A stretch of 9,413 nt of DNA from assembly GCA_003142355.1 (NCBI GenBank), contig PLMF01000265.1:17217-26629 (forward strand), given 5' to 3'. Shown here piece after piece: positions 1 through 5,245 of the stretch. This DNA is from Bryobacterales bacterium (GTDB taxonomy: Bacteria; Acidobacteriota; Terriglobia; Bryobacterales; Bryobacteraceae). The notes under the pieces were generated by a model that ran no database searches, was not told the origin of the DNA, and worked only from the letters and a program-made list of their open reading frames with translations. Positions within the stretch are counted from its first letter, which is position 1, and every line of letters begins with the position of its first letter. A program made the position numbers and the translations under genes.

Positions 1-806
1 CTCAGCTTCGAAGTGATGTTGCCGGGCACGGCGAAAACCTCGCGGCCCTGATCCATCGCCAGTTTGGCGGTGATGGCCGAGCCGCTATACTGCGCGCCTT
101 CCACCACCAGCACCCCGACGCTGATGCCGCTGATGATGCGGTTGCGGATGGGGAAATTCTGCGGAAAGGCCACGGTCCCCATGGGGAATTCCGAAACGAT
201 GAGACCCTTCACCGCCAACTCCGCCGCGAGCTTGCGGTTTTCCGATGGATACACCACATCGGCGCCGCAGCCGAGCACGGCGATGGTGTCGCCGCCCACC
301 GCCAGCGCACCTTTGTGCGCCGCGGAATCGATGCCGCGCGCCATACCGCTGGCGATGGTCAGGCCCGCGTGCGCCAGGTCGGAGGAGAGCCGCTCGGTGA
401 CGGCCAGGCCGTAGGGCGTGGGGCGGCGCGTCCCCACCACTCCCAGGGCGATCGACTGCAACAGCTCCACGCGCCCGCGCGCGAACAACAGAATGGGCGG
501 ATCGAAGATCTCGCGCAGCCGCTGCGGATAGCGCGCGTCTCCCATGGTCACCAGCACGGTTCCGGTCTCCGCCATCTTCTCCTGCTGGGCCACCGCGTCT
601 TCGAACGTGCATCCGCTGGCGATCGACTGCGCCACCGCGCCGCTCACCCCGGCCGCCTCCAGTTCCGTGCGCGAGGCGCGGAAGATGGCCTGCGGAGTCC
701 GGAAGCGGTCCAGCAGTTTTCCCGACGTTCTGGCGCCCAGGCCGGAGATCAGTTTCAGCGCCAGCCAATGAAGTTCCTCTTCGCGGCTCAGGACAGGTGA
801 AAACAT
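1..806 (-). CDS. dprA: DNA-processing protein DprA (Smf), C-terminus cut by window edge
   Basis: DprA binds incoming single-stranded DNA in the cytoplasm and loads RecA onto it during natural transformation. Reading the minus strand from ATG at 806 gives 268 residues with no stop before the left edge. An N-terminal helical region (about 10-65, with a G-L-G-A-R hairpin-like motif at 22-26) precedes the Rossmann-like DprA domain. Visible motifs are LGVVGTRRPTPYG at 121-133, SGMARGIDSAAHKGAL at 153-168, the FPMGT...FPIRNRIISGIS block at 207-229, and SGSAITAKL...VFAVPG at 241-262. These are the diagnostic DprA signatures. The missing part would be the C-terminal winged-helix tail. The start is preceded by no clear Shine-Dalgarno; it was chosen because the helical domain begins about 10 residues later. 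The gene is divergent from the DUF2007-like gene, 81 bp away. In many bacteria topA follows dprA, but that side is outside the window. Confidence 0.96.
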   Translation of the reverse strand, partial: MFSPVLSREEELHWLALKLISGLGARTSGKLLDRFRTPQAIFRASRTELEAAGVSGAVAQSIASGCTFEDAVAQQEKMAETGTVLVTMGDARYPQRLREIFDPPILLFARGRVELLQSIALGVVGTRRPTPYGLAVTERLSSDLAHAGLTIASGMARGIDSAAHKGALAVGGDTIAVLGCGADVVYPSENRKLAAELAVKGLIVSEFPMGTVAFPQNFPIRNRIISGISVGVLVVEGAQYSGSAITAKLAMDQGREVFAVPGNITSKL

Positions 807-850
807 AAGGTTGGGCTGCTTGCCGCTATCGACTCTACCAGCCGCGCGCG

Positions 851-1046
851 CGCGGCGCAACCCGGTTACACTGGGGGGAACGCGCGCATGAAGCAAGAAC
901 CATCGTTTTTCGAAGGCCAGGAGCCGGTCCTGATCTACATCGCGAAAAAGCTGCGCGACGCGCTGCGCCTGGAATCCGTTTTCACGTCAGCCGGCGTGGA
1001 TTACGGCGTGGAGGCCGACGAATATCGCGGCGGCGTGCTCTTTCGC
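851..1046 (+). repeat. Direct repeat, left (complete) copy: promoter and 5' part of the DUF2007-like gene
   Basis: This segment recurs in direct orientation at 2958-3086. The first 77 bases (851-927 against 2958-3034) are identical, covering the promoter-like box, the G-rich Shine-Dalgarno, the ATG and 13 codons. Bases 928-994 are absent from the right copy. From 995 to 1046 the copies match again with five mismatches, and after that they diverge. Upstream of 851 the sequences are unrelated. The two repeats bracket the HNH-like/toxin-antitoxin block, as expected from single-crossover integration or a partial tandem duplication. Confidence 0.93.
867..872 (+). promoter_or_regulatory. Candidate -10 box (TACACT) of the DUF2007-like gene
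   Basis: TACACT lies 15 bases before the ATG at 888. The G-rich run at 873-880, ending GGAA, lies between them and would serve as Shine-Dalgarno. No convincing -35 hexamer is visible at the usual distance, where the sequence is GC alternation. The whole arrangement is copied at 2974-2979 upstream of the propeller gene. This is inference from position and similarity to the consensus only. Confidence 0.4.
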
Positions 1047-1154
1047 GGGGTGCGGGCGGGGGCGTTTTTCTATGTGCTGCCGAACGCGGTGGCCGCGGCG
1101 CGGGAGGTCATGCTCCGCAACGGTTACAAGCCCCACCTGGGCCCGCCGGAGTAA
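888..1154 (+). CDS. Small DUF2007-like (putative signal-transducing) protein
   Basis: An 88-residue soluble protein with no signal peptide or membrane segment. After a short lead (MKQEPSFFEGQEP) comes a helix with A-L-R-L-E-S-V-F at about 25-32, then AGVDYGVEADEY at 35-46, a beta hairpin around 49-63, and VLPNAVAAAREVMLRNGY at 63-80. This order (strand, helix that addresses a residue range, short strands, A-x-x-A-R-x-V-L helix) matches the compact ferredoxin-like fold of the DUF2007 family, which is annotated as a putative prokaryotic signal-transducing domain of unknown partner. The family assignment is from pattern only. The start has a good G-rich ribosome-binding site 8-15 bases upstream. 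Its own 5' end is duplicated 2.1 kb downstream. It is divergent from dprA and convergent with the HNH-like gene, 96 bp away. Confidence 0.7.
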   Translation: MKQEPSFFEGQEPVLIYIAKKLRDALRLESVFTSAGVDYGVEADEYRGGVLFRGVRAGAFFYVLPNAVAAAREVMLRNGYKPHLGPPE

Positions 1155-1250
1155 ACCGCACAGGCATCGGCAAATCCTTAGCCATTCCACGCCGGGAGTT
1201 CGGCGGTGGCCGGTTCGCGGTACGAGCTATCTCTTTGCGGTTTAGCCTCT

Positions 1251-2054
1251 TCACCGTTGACCTGGCCTCTGAAGGCTCTTCAGATAACCTTTCGGCTCCG
1301 CAGCACGAATAACTGCCGCAACGCCCTCCAGCCACTTCTGGTGGATCTGATCTGAGATGCAGATAATTCGGTTTGGCGACGGGATGAAGGCCACCTCTCT
1401 CATGCTGCTTGGCATGTGCTTTCCGAGAATCATCGTGAAGGCGATTCCCGGAATCAGGAATGTGTAGGATCTAATGCCATCAAGCCGATCCGGCATTGGT
1501 AAGGTCGCGACGAGCCTTGCCAGTGCAGGCGTCGGAAGGATAACTCTCAGAGCAGCATCCTTCGGGAACGGCGTCAGTCCTAATAGATACCGCCGAAGCA
1601 AGTCTTCATATGGTCCGAGTTCAATTCGAGGGCTCCTCTTGTTGCGCCAATCCGTTGCGCCCGCCCGCCAGAAGATGCTCGCGGCAAAAAACCCGAGTTG
1701 CTCCGGCTCAATTCCGGGCACCGCACAACTCCCGTACAACGTAACAATCGGAGAGACTGCTACGGGCGGTTGTGTGATGACGTTGTCGTACAGAGGGAAT
1801 TTGCCATCGGCTTGATAGCAGTTCGCAATCACCCACCTCTCGCCGCCGTCATTCAGCCGACGTTCGCATTCCGAGCATAGGAAGTGCTGGCGCACCTCAT
1901 CAGAAGACGCAATTGCCACACCTGGCCTTATCGCAACAGGATTTGGATTCTTCCCCGAAGGCAAGCGCATGGATCTATAGAGCGCTGCCGGCAGCAAATG
2001 GCTGTCGTGCAGGTTTGAGGTGGTTCTGCACATCCCGCATGTTCCAGACCTCAT
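1251..2054 (-). CDS. Cys/His-finger (HNH-like) protein of unknown function
   Basis: I do not recognise a named family. From ATG at 2054 the protein is 267 residues. Near the N-terminus it carries C6-x2-C9, then L-H-D-S-H19-L-L-P22 followed by ALYR, and later C60-x2-C63-E64-R-R-L. This is the spacing of an HNH-type treble-clef finger (C-x2-C, [E/S]H-x2-P, C-x2-C-N) in which the usual final Asn is Glu. That could mean a DNA-binding finger with altered or no nuclease activity. The remaining 190 residues (strand-rich, with GFFAASIFWRAGA at about 121-133) have no motif I can name; no signal peptide is seen. An upstream in-frame ATG at 2165 would add 37 residues of arginine/proline-rich sequence unlike the rest, so 2054 is preferred. 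GC content sampled here is about 52-58%, against 65-73% in neighbours, suggesting acquisition. It lies 156 bp downstream of the PIN toxin on the same strand. Confidence 0.7.
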   Translation of the reverse strand: MRSGTCGMCRTTSNLHDSHLLPAALYRSMRLPSGKNPNPVAIRPGVAIASSDEVRQHFLCSECERRLNDGGERWVIANCYQADGKFPLYDNVITQPPVAVSPIVTLYGSCAVPGIEPEQLGFFAASIFWRAGATDWRNKRSPRIELGPYEDLLRRYLLGLTPFPKDAALRVILPTPALARLVATLPMPDRLDGIRSYTFLIPGIAFTMILGKHMPSSMREVAFIPSPNRIICISDQIHQKWLEGVAAVIRAAEPKGYLKSLQRPGQR

Positions 2055-2063
2055 CAACCGTCT

Positions 2064-2069
2064 ATTATC
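2064..2069 (-). promoter_or_regulatory. Candidate -10 box (GATAAT) of the HNH-like gene
   Basis: On the minus strand GATAAT (5 of 6 with TATAAT) stands 9 bases before the ATG at 2054, with no Shine-Dalgarno between them. Transcription would begin at or within a few bases of the start codon. It also supports 2054 rather than 2165 as the start. The claim is positional inference; no -35 box is convincing. Confidence 0.35.
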
Positions 2070-2210
2070 GCTCCGGGAAGCGCAATCCCCCACCCATGGT
2101 GTCGGCGGTCTTAATGGCGGGCGCGTCGCCGAATTCCGCTGGCCTATGTAGCTGTCGCCGGTCACCGCCCATTGCTGACATGTGGCAGGTCAAGGGATAG
2201 ATCCTCCCTG

Positions 2211-2642
2211 CTACAACAGGTGGCGCAGAGCCTCCAGGTCTGTCATAACCCGAATCCCGCGTTCGGCACAGAAGCTCCGGACCTCCGCTGTGGCGAAGTG
2301 TCGTATGTTCCGGGTGCAGAGGATGTCGGCCCTGCCATCCACCGCCGTGTATAGGACAGGATCGTCGGCGGGATCGGACAGGATAACCGGCCTGTCGATC
2401 ACCGGCTCGACCAAATCTGCCGCATCGGCCAGATTCTCCGCAAAACGCGCCGCTTCGACGGTAGTAATCCGGTATCGCGCCTGTATCCTCGGGTAGAGCA
2501 GGACGCGCTCGACCTCTTCGAGAATGAACCGCGACACAACCAAAGTGTGAGCGCCGAGAACGATGTCCAATAGCCGCAACGCCGGTCCGCGAGGACTGGT
2601 CGCCGCCCGAACCAGAATGTTGGAATCCAGGGTGAATCTCAC
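2211..2642 (-). CDS. PIN-domain toxin (COG1569-like, PIN_3 type)
   Basis: A 143-residue single PIN domain, the expected size for a type II toxin ribonuclease. Acidic metal-binding positions are visible in order: D6 in the opening strand (R-F-T-L-D-S-N-I-L-V), E42/E43 in the S-R-F-I-L-E-E-V-E-R helix, D93/D94 in the L-S-D-P-A-D-D-P-V-L segment, and D106 in A-D-I-L-C-T-R-N-I-R-H-F. These match the Mg-dependent PIN nuclease site, and the D-D-P-V-L-Y-T-A form is typical of the family annotated as putative toxin component of a toxin-antitoxin system. No residue appears missing, so it is probably active, cutting RNA in the cytoplasm when not held by its partner. Its ATG overlaps the stop of the upstream antitoxin by 4 bases (2639-2642), a strong sign of translational coupling. 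The RNA target cannot be predicted. Confidence 0.9.
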   Translation of the reverse strand: MRFTLDSNILVRAATSPRGPALRLLDIVLGAHTLVVSRFILEEVERVLLYPRIQARYRITTVEAARFAENLADAADLVEPVIDRPVILSDPADDPVLYTAVDGRADILCTRNIRHFATAEVRSFCAERGIRVMTDLEALRHLL

Positions 2643-2917
2643 TCGCGCCGGCCGCGGATTTCGGCGAATGCCTCGTCCACAAGGGCATCGGTCTCGTCCT
2701 CGGAGACGTCTGGGCCGCGTGAGCCGATCTCGCGAGCCTGAGCGATGATGTCCCGCCGGAGAGTTTCACGCTCGGCGCCAGCCGGCGCGGCGTGGGGCCG
2801 GTAGGCATTGAGAGTGACGGTCTCATCCCTGGAGAGGGCGCGGCCCAACCACCGCTCGATGAACATTCGCTCGTCCGGCGCGAGGTCGCTCGCTTTGTGG
2901 ACCGAGTGGTTTGGCAT
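2639..2917 (-). CDS. Putative antitoxin of the PIN toxin
   Basis: A 92-residue, strongly charged protein directly upstream of the PIN gene with an ATGA overlap, in the standard antitoxin-first order. Residues 11-40 (D-L-A-P-D-E-R-M-F-I-E-R-W-L-G-R, then L-S-R-D-E-T-V-T-L-N-A-Y-R-P) resemble a motif common in small PIN partners, a helix with W-L-G-R followed by a D-E-x-V strand. Residues 48-92 form charged helices rich in Glu, Asp and Arg (R-R-D-I-I-A-Q-A-R-E; E-T-D-A-L-V-D-E-A-F-A-E-I-R), suited to wrapping and blocking the toxin. No clear AbrB, RHH or HTH DNA-binding domain is seen. The ATG at 2917 has a GAGGGG Shine-Dalgarno 8 bases upstream; the longer in-frame reading from 3010 would run through the repeat and promoter and is unlikely. 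Assigned mainly by context. Confidence 0.78.
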   Translation of the reverse strand: MPNHSVHKASDLAPDERMFIERWLGRALSRDETVTLNAYRPHAAPAGAERETLRRDIIAQAREIGSRGPDVSEDETDALVDEAFAEIRGRRE

Positions 2918-2929
2918 ACGATGGACCCC

Positions 2930-2940
2930 TCTATAGAATA
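2930..2940 (-). promoter_or_regulatory. Candidate toxin-antitoxin promoter with small palindrome
   Basis: On the minus strand TATTCT (2940-2935) directly precedes TATAGA, followed by GAGGGG and the antitoxin ATG at 2917. Bases 2930-2937 (TCTATAGA) are a perfect 8-bp palindrome that could be half of an operator. It is an AT-rich island in otherwise very GC-rich DNA. The right-hand direct repeat begins about 18 bases further upstream, so this promoter and that of the remnant gene are arranged back to back. No -35 box is convincing. Confidence 0.35.
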
Positions 2941-2957
2941 GCGCGGCCGGGCTCGGT

Positions 2958-3086
2958 CGCGGCGCAACCCGGTTACACTGGGGGGAACGCGCGCATGAAG
3001 CAAGAACCATCGTTTTTCGAAGGCCAGGAGCCGGTGTGGATTACGGTGTGGAGACCGACGAATATCGCGGCGGCGTGGTCGTTCGC
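2958..3086 (+). repeat. Direct repeat, right (deleted) copy of the DUF2007-like gene 5' region
   Basis: A second copy of 851-1046 in the same orientation, offset by 2107 bases. Identity is perfect over the first 77 bases. It then lacks the 67 bases corresponding to 928-994 and resumes with five mismatches to 3086. Both deletion edges in the intact copy carry AGCCGG (922-927 and 989-994), of which one survives here (3029-3034). This is the footprint of a slippage or end-joining deletion between short repeats. Confidence 0.93.
2974..2979 (+). promoter_or_regulatory. Duplicated candidate -10 box (TACACT) upstream of the propeller gene
   Basis: This is the exact copy of the TACACT box at 867-872, with the same G-rich Shine-Dalgarno (2980-2987) and start codon (2995) after it. 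If the original is a promoter, this copy should be too. The only complete gene in its path is the propeller gene at 3134. Evidence is sequence identity plus inference. Confidence 0.4.
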
Positions 3087-3132
3087 CCCGAGAAAGAGGG
3101 AACAAATCTCCTCGTGTGAGAGTATGGTCTGA
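2995..3132 (+). pseudogene. Frameshifted remnant of the DUF2007-like gene (45-codon leader-like ORF)
   Basis: The first 13 codons equal those of the gene at 888 (MKQEPSFFEGQEP). The 67-bp deletion then changes frame, so bases that encode GVDYGVEADEY in the intact gene read as a W/R/T-rich tail here. The frame ends with Met-Val-stop at 3124-3132. The conserved domain is destroyed, so no function is expected for the peptide. Its stop codon is followed after one base by the ATG of the propeller gene, so ribosomes ending here could restart there. It therefore may act as a leader ORF rather than as inert debris. Confidence 0.85.
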
Positions 3133-3133
3133 G

Positions 3134-4873
3134 ATGACCATCGCGCAAACCGTCGAACCGGCTCCTCAGAAGCCGCTCCGGCTGTGGCCCGGTGTCGTCA
3201 TCGTGATGCTGCAGTGGCTGGTCAGGTTTGGCGTCCCCAGGGTCGTGCCCGAGGCCTTGGAATTCGGCGTCCTTGGCGGAGTCTTGGGCGGTTTGGCGAT
3301 CGTCGCGTGGTGGGCTTTCTTCAGCCGTGCGCCTCGGTTCGAGCGCTGGGGCGCCGTCGTCCTGATGATCGTCGCGCTGGGCGCGACATCGCGCATCCTC
3401 CACCAGTCGATTGCGACGGGAATGATGGGGATGCTGTTCCTCATCTACGCCATCCCGGTCCTGAGCCTCGCCTTCGTCGTCTGGGCGGTGGCCAGCCGGC
3501 GCCTCTCTGCCGGACTTCGGCGCGCGACGATGGTTGCGGCCATCCCGCTCGCGTGCGGCGTGTGGGCGCTCCTGCGGACCAATGGCATGACCGGCAACGC
3601 CGCTTCGGATTTCGCGTGGCGTTGGGCGCAGACTGCCGAGCAGCGGCTCCTGGCCCACGCAAGCGGCGAGCCGGCGGCGCTCCCGCCGCCTCCGCCAGCA
3701 GCGAAGACCGGAGCCGGCTGGCCCGGCTTCCGCGGACCCGACCGCAACGGCGCCATCCCCGGCGTGCGGATCGAGACCGACTGGTCCCGGTCGCCGCCGG
3801 TCAAGCTGTGGCGGCGGCCGGTCGGACCGGGCTGGTCGTCCTTCGCGGTCCGCGGCGACCTCCTCTACACCCAGGAACAGCGCGGTGGCGACGAGGTTGT
3901 CGCCTGCTACAACTTCACTACCAGCGAGCCGGCGTGGACACACCGCAACGCGGCCCGCTTCTGGGAGTCGAACGGAGGCGCCGGTCCGCGCGCGACGCCG
4001 ACCCTCAACAACGGTCGCGTATACACATTCGGCGCGACCGGAATCCTGAACGCGCTCGACGCCGGTAGCGGCGCCGTCGTTTGGTCGCGCAACGCTGCGT
4101 CCGACGCCGGCAAGAAGGTCCCGGGCTGGGGCTTCGCGAGCTCGCCTTTGGTGGCTGGCGATGTCGTCATCGTCGCCGCCGCCGGCCGGCTCGTCGCCTG
4201 CGACCTCGCCACCGGCAGACCGCGCTGGTTCGGCCCCAACGGCGGCGCCGGCTACAGCTCGCCACATCTCTTGACGATCGGCGGAGTCGCGCAGATCCTG
4301 CTGATGAGCGGACACGGCGCGGCCAGCGTCGCGCCCGCCGACGGCACGCTGCTGTGGGAGTACCCGTGGCCGTCGGACCTCGCCATCGTGCAGCCGGCCC
4401 TGACCTCGGATGGCGACGTCCTCATGAGCGTCGCCGGCGGCGCCGAGGGAATCGGCATGCGCCGCATCGCGGTCGCCCACGGACCCGGCGGGTGGACCGT
4501 CCAAGAGCGCTGGAGTTCGGTCGGGCTCAAGCCCTACTTCAACGACTTCGTCGTACACCATGGCCATGCCTTCGGCTTCGACGGCAGCATCCTCGCGTGC
4601 ATCGACCTGAAGGACGGCAAGCGCCGGTGGAAGGGCGGACGCTACGGCAACGGCCAGCTCGTCCTGTTGCCCGACCAGGACTTGCTGCTGGTGCTGTCGG
4701 AGGATGGCGAGCTGGCGTTGGTCGCGGCGGTCCCCGGCCAGTTCACGGAGCTCGCGCGGTTTCCGGCGATCGAGGGCAAGACCTGGAACCACCCGGTTCT
4801 GGTCGGCGACGTCCTGCTGGTTCGCAACGGCCAGGAGATGGCCGCGTTCCGGCTCTCCCTCGCGCACCACTGA
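3134..4873 (+). CDS. Membrane-anchored PQQ-like beta-propeller protein
   Basis: A 579-residue protein. Residues 18-148 hold about five hydrophobic segments (roughly 18-36, 45-64, 72-88, 97-121, 132-148). A Pro/Ala linker with a run of prolines at 184-188 follows, then a beta-propeller from about 196 to the end. The propeller opens with W-P-G-F-R-G-P-D-R-N-G at 196-206. It has PQQ-type blades with D-x-x-[T/S/D]-G-x-x-x-W signatures, for example L-D-A-G-S-G-A-V-V-W at 308-317, D-L-A-T-G-R-P-R-W at 357-365 and D-L-K-D-G-K-R-R-W at 491-499. TQEQRGGDEVVACYN (246-260) and GAGPRATP (282-289) are typical of the acidobacterial/planctomycete quinoprotein-like family. Such propellers are usually periplasmic and may bind PQQ or act as protein scaffolds; which applies here is unknown. 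ATG 3134 is preferred to GTG 3116 because the protein then begins MTIAQT before the first membrane segment. No strong Shine-Dalgarno precedes it, which fits coupling to the remnant ORF ending at 3132. Confidence 0.88.
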   Translation: MTIAQTVEPAPQKPLRLWPGVVIVMLQWLVRFGVPRVVPEALEFGVLGGVLGGLAIVAWWAFFSRAPRFERWGAVVLMIVALGATSRILHQSIATGMMGMLFLIYAIPVLSLAFVVWAVASRRLSAGLRRATMVAAIPLACGVWALLRTNGMTGNAASDFAWRWAQTAEQRLLAHASGEPAALPPPPPAAKTGAGWPGFRGPDRNGAIPGVRIETDWSRSPPVKLWRRPVGPGWSSFAVRGDLLYTQEQRGGDEVVACYNFTTSEPAWTHRNAARFWESNGGAGPRATPTLNNGRVYTFGATGILNALDAGSGAVVWSRNAASDAGKKVPGWGFASSPLVAGDVVIVAAAGRLVACDLATGRPRWFGPNGGAGYSSPHLLTIGGVAQILLMSGHGAASVAPADGTLLWEYPWPSDLAIVQPALTSDGDVLMSVAGGAEGIGMRRIAVAHGPGGWTVQERWSSVGLKPYFNDFVVHHGHAFGFDGSILACIDLKDGKRRWKGGRYGNGQLVLLPDQDLLLVLSEDGELALVAAVPGQFTELARFPAIEGKTWNHPVLVGDVLLVRNGQEMAAFRLSLAHH

Positions 4874-4880
4874 TGGGGCT

Positions 4881-4899
4881 GGCCACCGTGCCGGCGGCC
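4881..4899. terminator. Hairpin between convergent genes (possible bidirectional terminator)
   Basis: GGCCACCG (4881-4888) pairs with CGGCGGCC (4892-4899) around a 3-base loop, 7 of 8 pairs. It occupies most of the 34-base gap between the stop codons of the propeller gene and the convergent small gene. There is no T-run on either side, so it is not a classical intrinsic terminator; the assignment is by position. Confidence 0.45.
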
Positions 4900-4907
4900 G
4901 GATGGTT

Positions 4908-5210
4908 CTAATCTAAGTCGATGTCGCGCTTGCGCGGCGTCTGGTCCGGGTCTTCCTTGGCCCGCTTGAAGAGCTCGTCGAACTTCTTCTCCAGCACCTT
5001 GCCGTGCGTCTTCTCGGCTTCAAATTGCTTCTGGAAGAGCTGCTCGCGGCGCGCGCCCTCGCCTTTCAGCTTGGCGACCTCGGCCGCCAGGTCTTCAATC
5101 GGAGGAGGCTTCACCGGCACGGTGTGCGCGATCACCGCGCGCGTCTCGGGGTCGACCTTGAGAATCGCCTGGCAGCACGGACATTCGACCTCGAACATTT
5201 CTTTAGCCAT
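4908..5210 (-). CDS. Small CPCC-motif/coiled-coil protein, unknown function
   Basis: A 100-residue cytoplasmic-looking protein. The N-terminus has a strand-like V-E-C10-P-C12-C13 followed by I-L-K-V-D, resembling half of a zinc ribbon; no second Cys pair is present, so any metal site would need H29 or dimerisation. Residues about 39-86 are charged helix (E-D-L-A-A-E-V-A-K-L-K; F-E-A-E-K-T-H-G-K-V-L-E-K-K-F-D-E-L-F-K-R-A-K) that probably forms a coiled coil. The tail is acidic, ending D-I-D-L-D. I recall similar hypothetical proteins in acidobacteria but know no function. It starts 35 bases after the stop of the TolC-family gene on the same strand and is probably co-transcribed. No Shine-Dalgarno precedes the ATG, but TACGAT lies 6 bases upstream, so it may also have its own leaderless promoter. 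Confidence 0.75.
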   Translation of the reverse strand: MAKEMFEVECPCCQAILKVDPETRAVIAHTVPVKPPPIEDLAAEVAKLKGEGARREQLFQKQFEAEKTHGKVLEKKFDELFKRAKEDPDQTPRKRDIDLD

Positions 5211-5216
5211 AGAACC

Positions 5217-5222
5217 ATCGTA
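5217..5222 (-). promoter_or_regulatory. Candidate -10 box (TACGAT) of the CPCC gene
   Basis: On the minus strand TACGAT stands 6 bases before the ATG at 5210, with no ribosome-binding site in between. It would permit leaderless expression independent of the TolC-family gene. Position-based inference only. Confidence 0.3.
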
Positions 5223-5245
5223 GTCGAGATCGGCGCTGGCCGGCG

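Noticed and set aside
1152..1244. A perfect 9-bp inverted repeat (TAAACCGCA at 1152-1160 and TGCGGTTTA at 1236-1244) around the gap between the DUF2007-like and HNH-like genes, possibly an element end.
   Set aside because: The arms are 75 bases apart, no transposase or target duplication accompanies them, and a 9-mer pair can occur by chance.
2055..2165. The 37-codon N-terminal extension of the HNH-like protein from ATG at 2165.
   Set aside because: The extension is Arg/Pro-rich and unlike the rest; a -10-like box and ATG at 2054 place the Cys pair near the N-terminus as expected for such fingers.
2139..2210. The gap between the PIN and HNH-like genes, with an imperfect palindrome (TGACATG/CAGGTCA at 2176-2192), considered as an insertion-sequence relic.
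   Set aside because: The string felt familiar, but no transposase fragment, terminal repeat pair or target duplication can be shown.
2065..3141. A 358-codon open frame on the minus strand through the toxin-antitoxin genes.
   Set aside because: It is in the wrong frame for both recognised genes, has low-complexity Arg/Ser/Pro content, and covers the direct repeat and promoter; it is a shadow frame.
3041..4870. A 609-codon open frame on the minus strand opposite the propeller gene.
   Set aside because: The translation is Arg/Ala/Gly/Asp-rich without domains, typical of the antisense of a GC-rich gene, whereas the plus strand gives clear PQQ blades.
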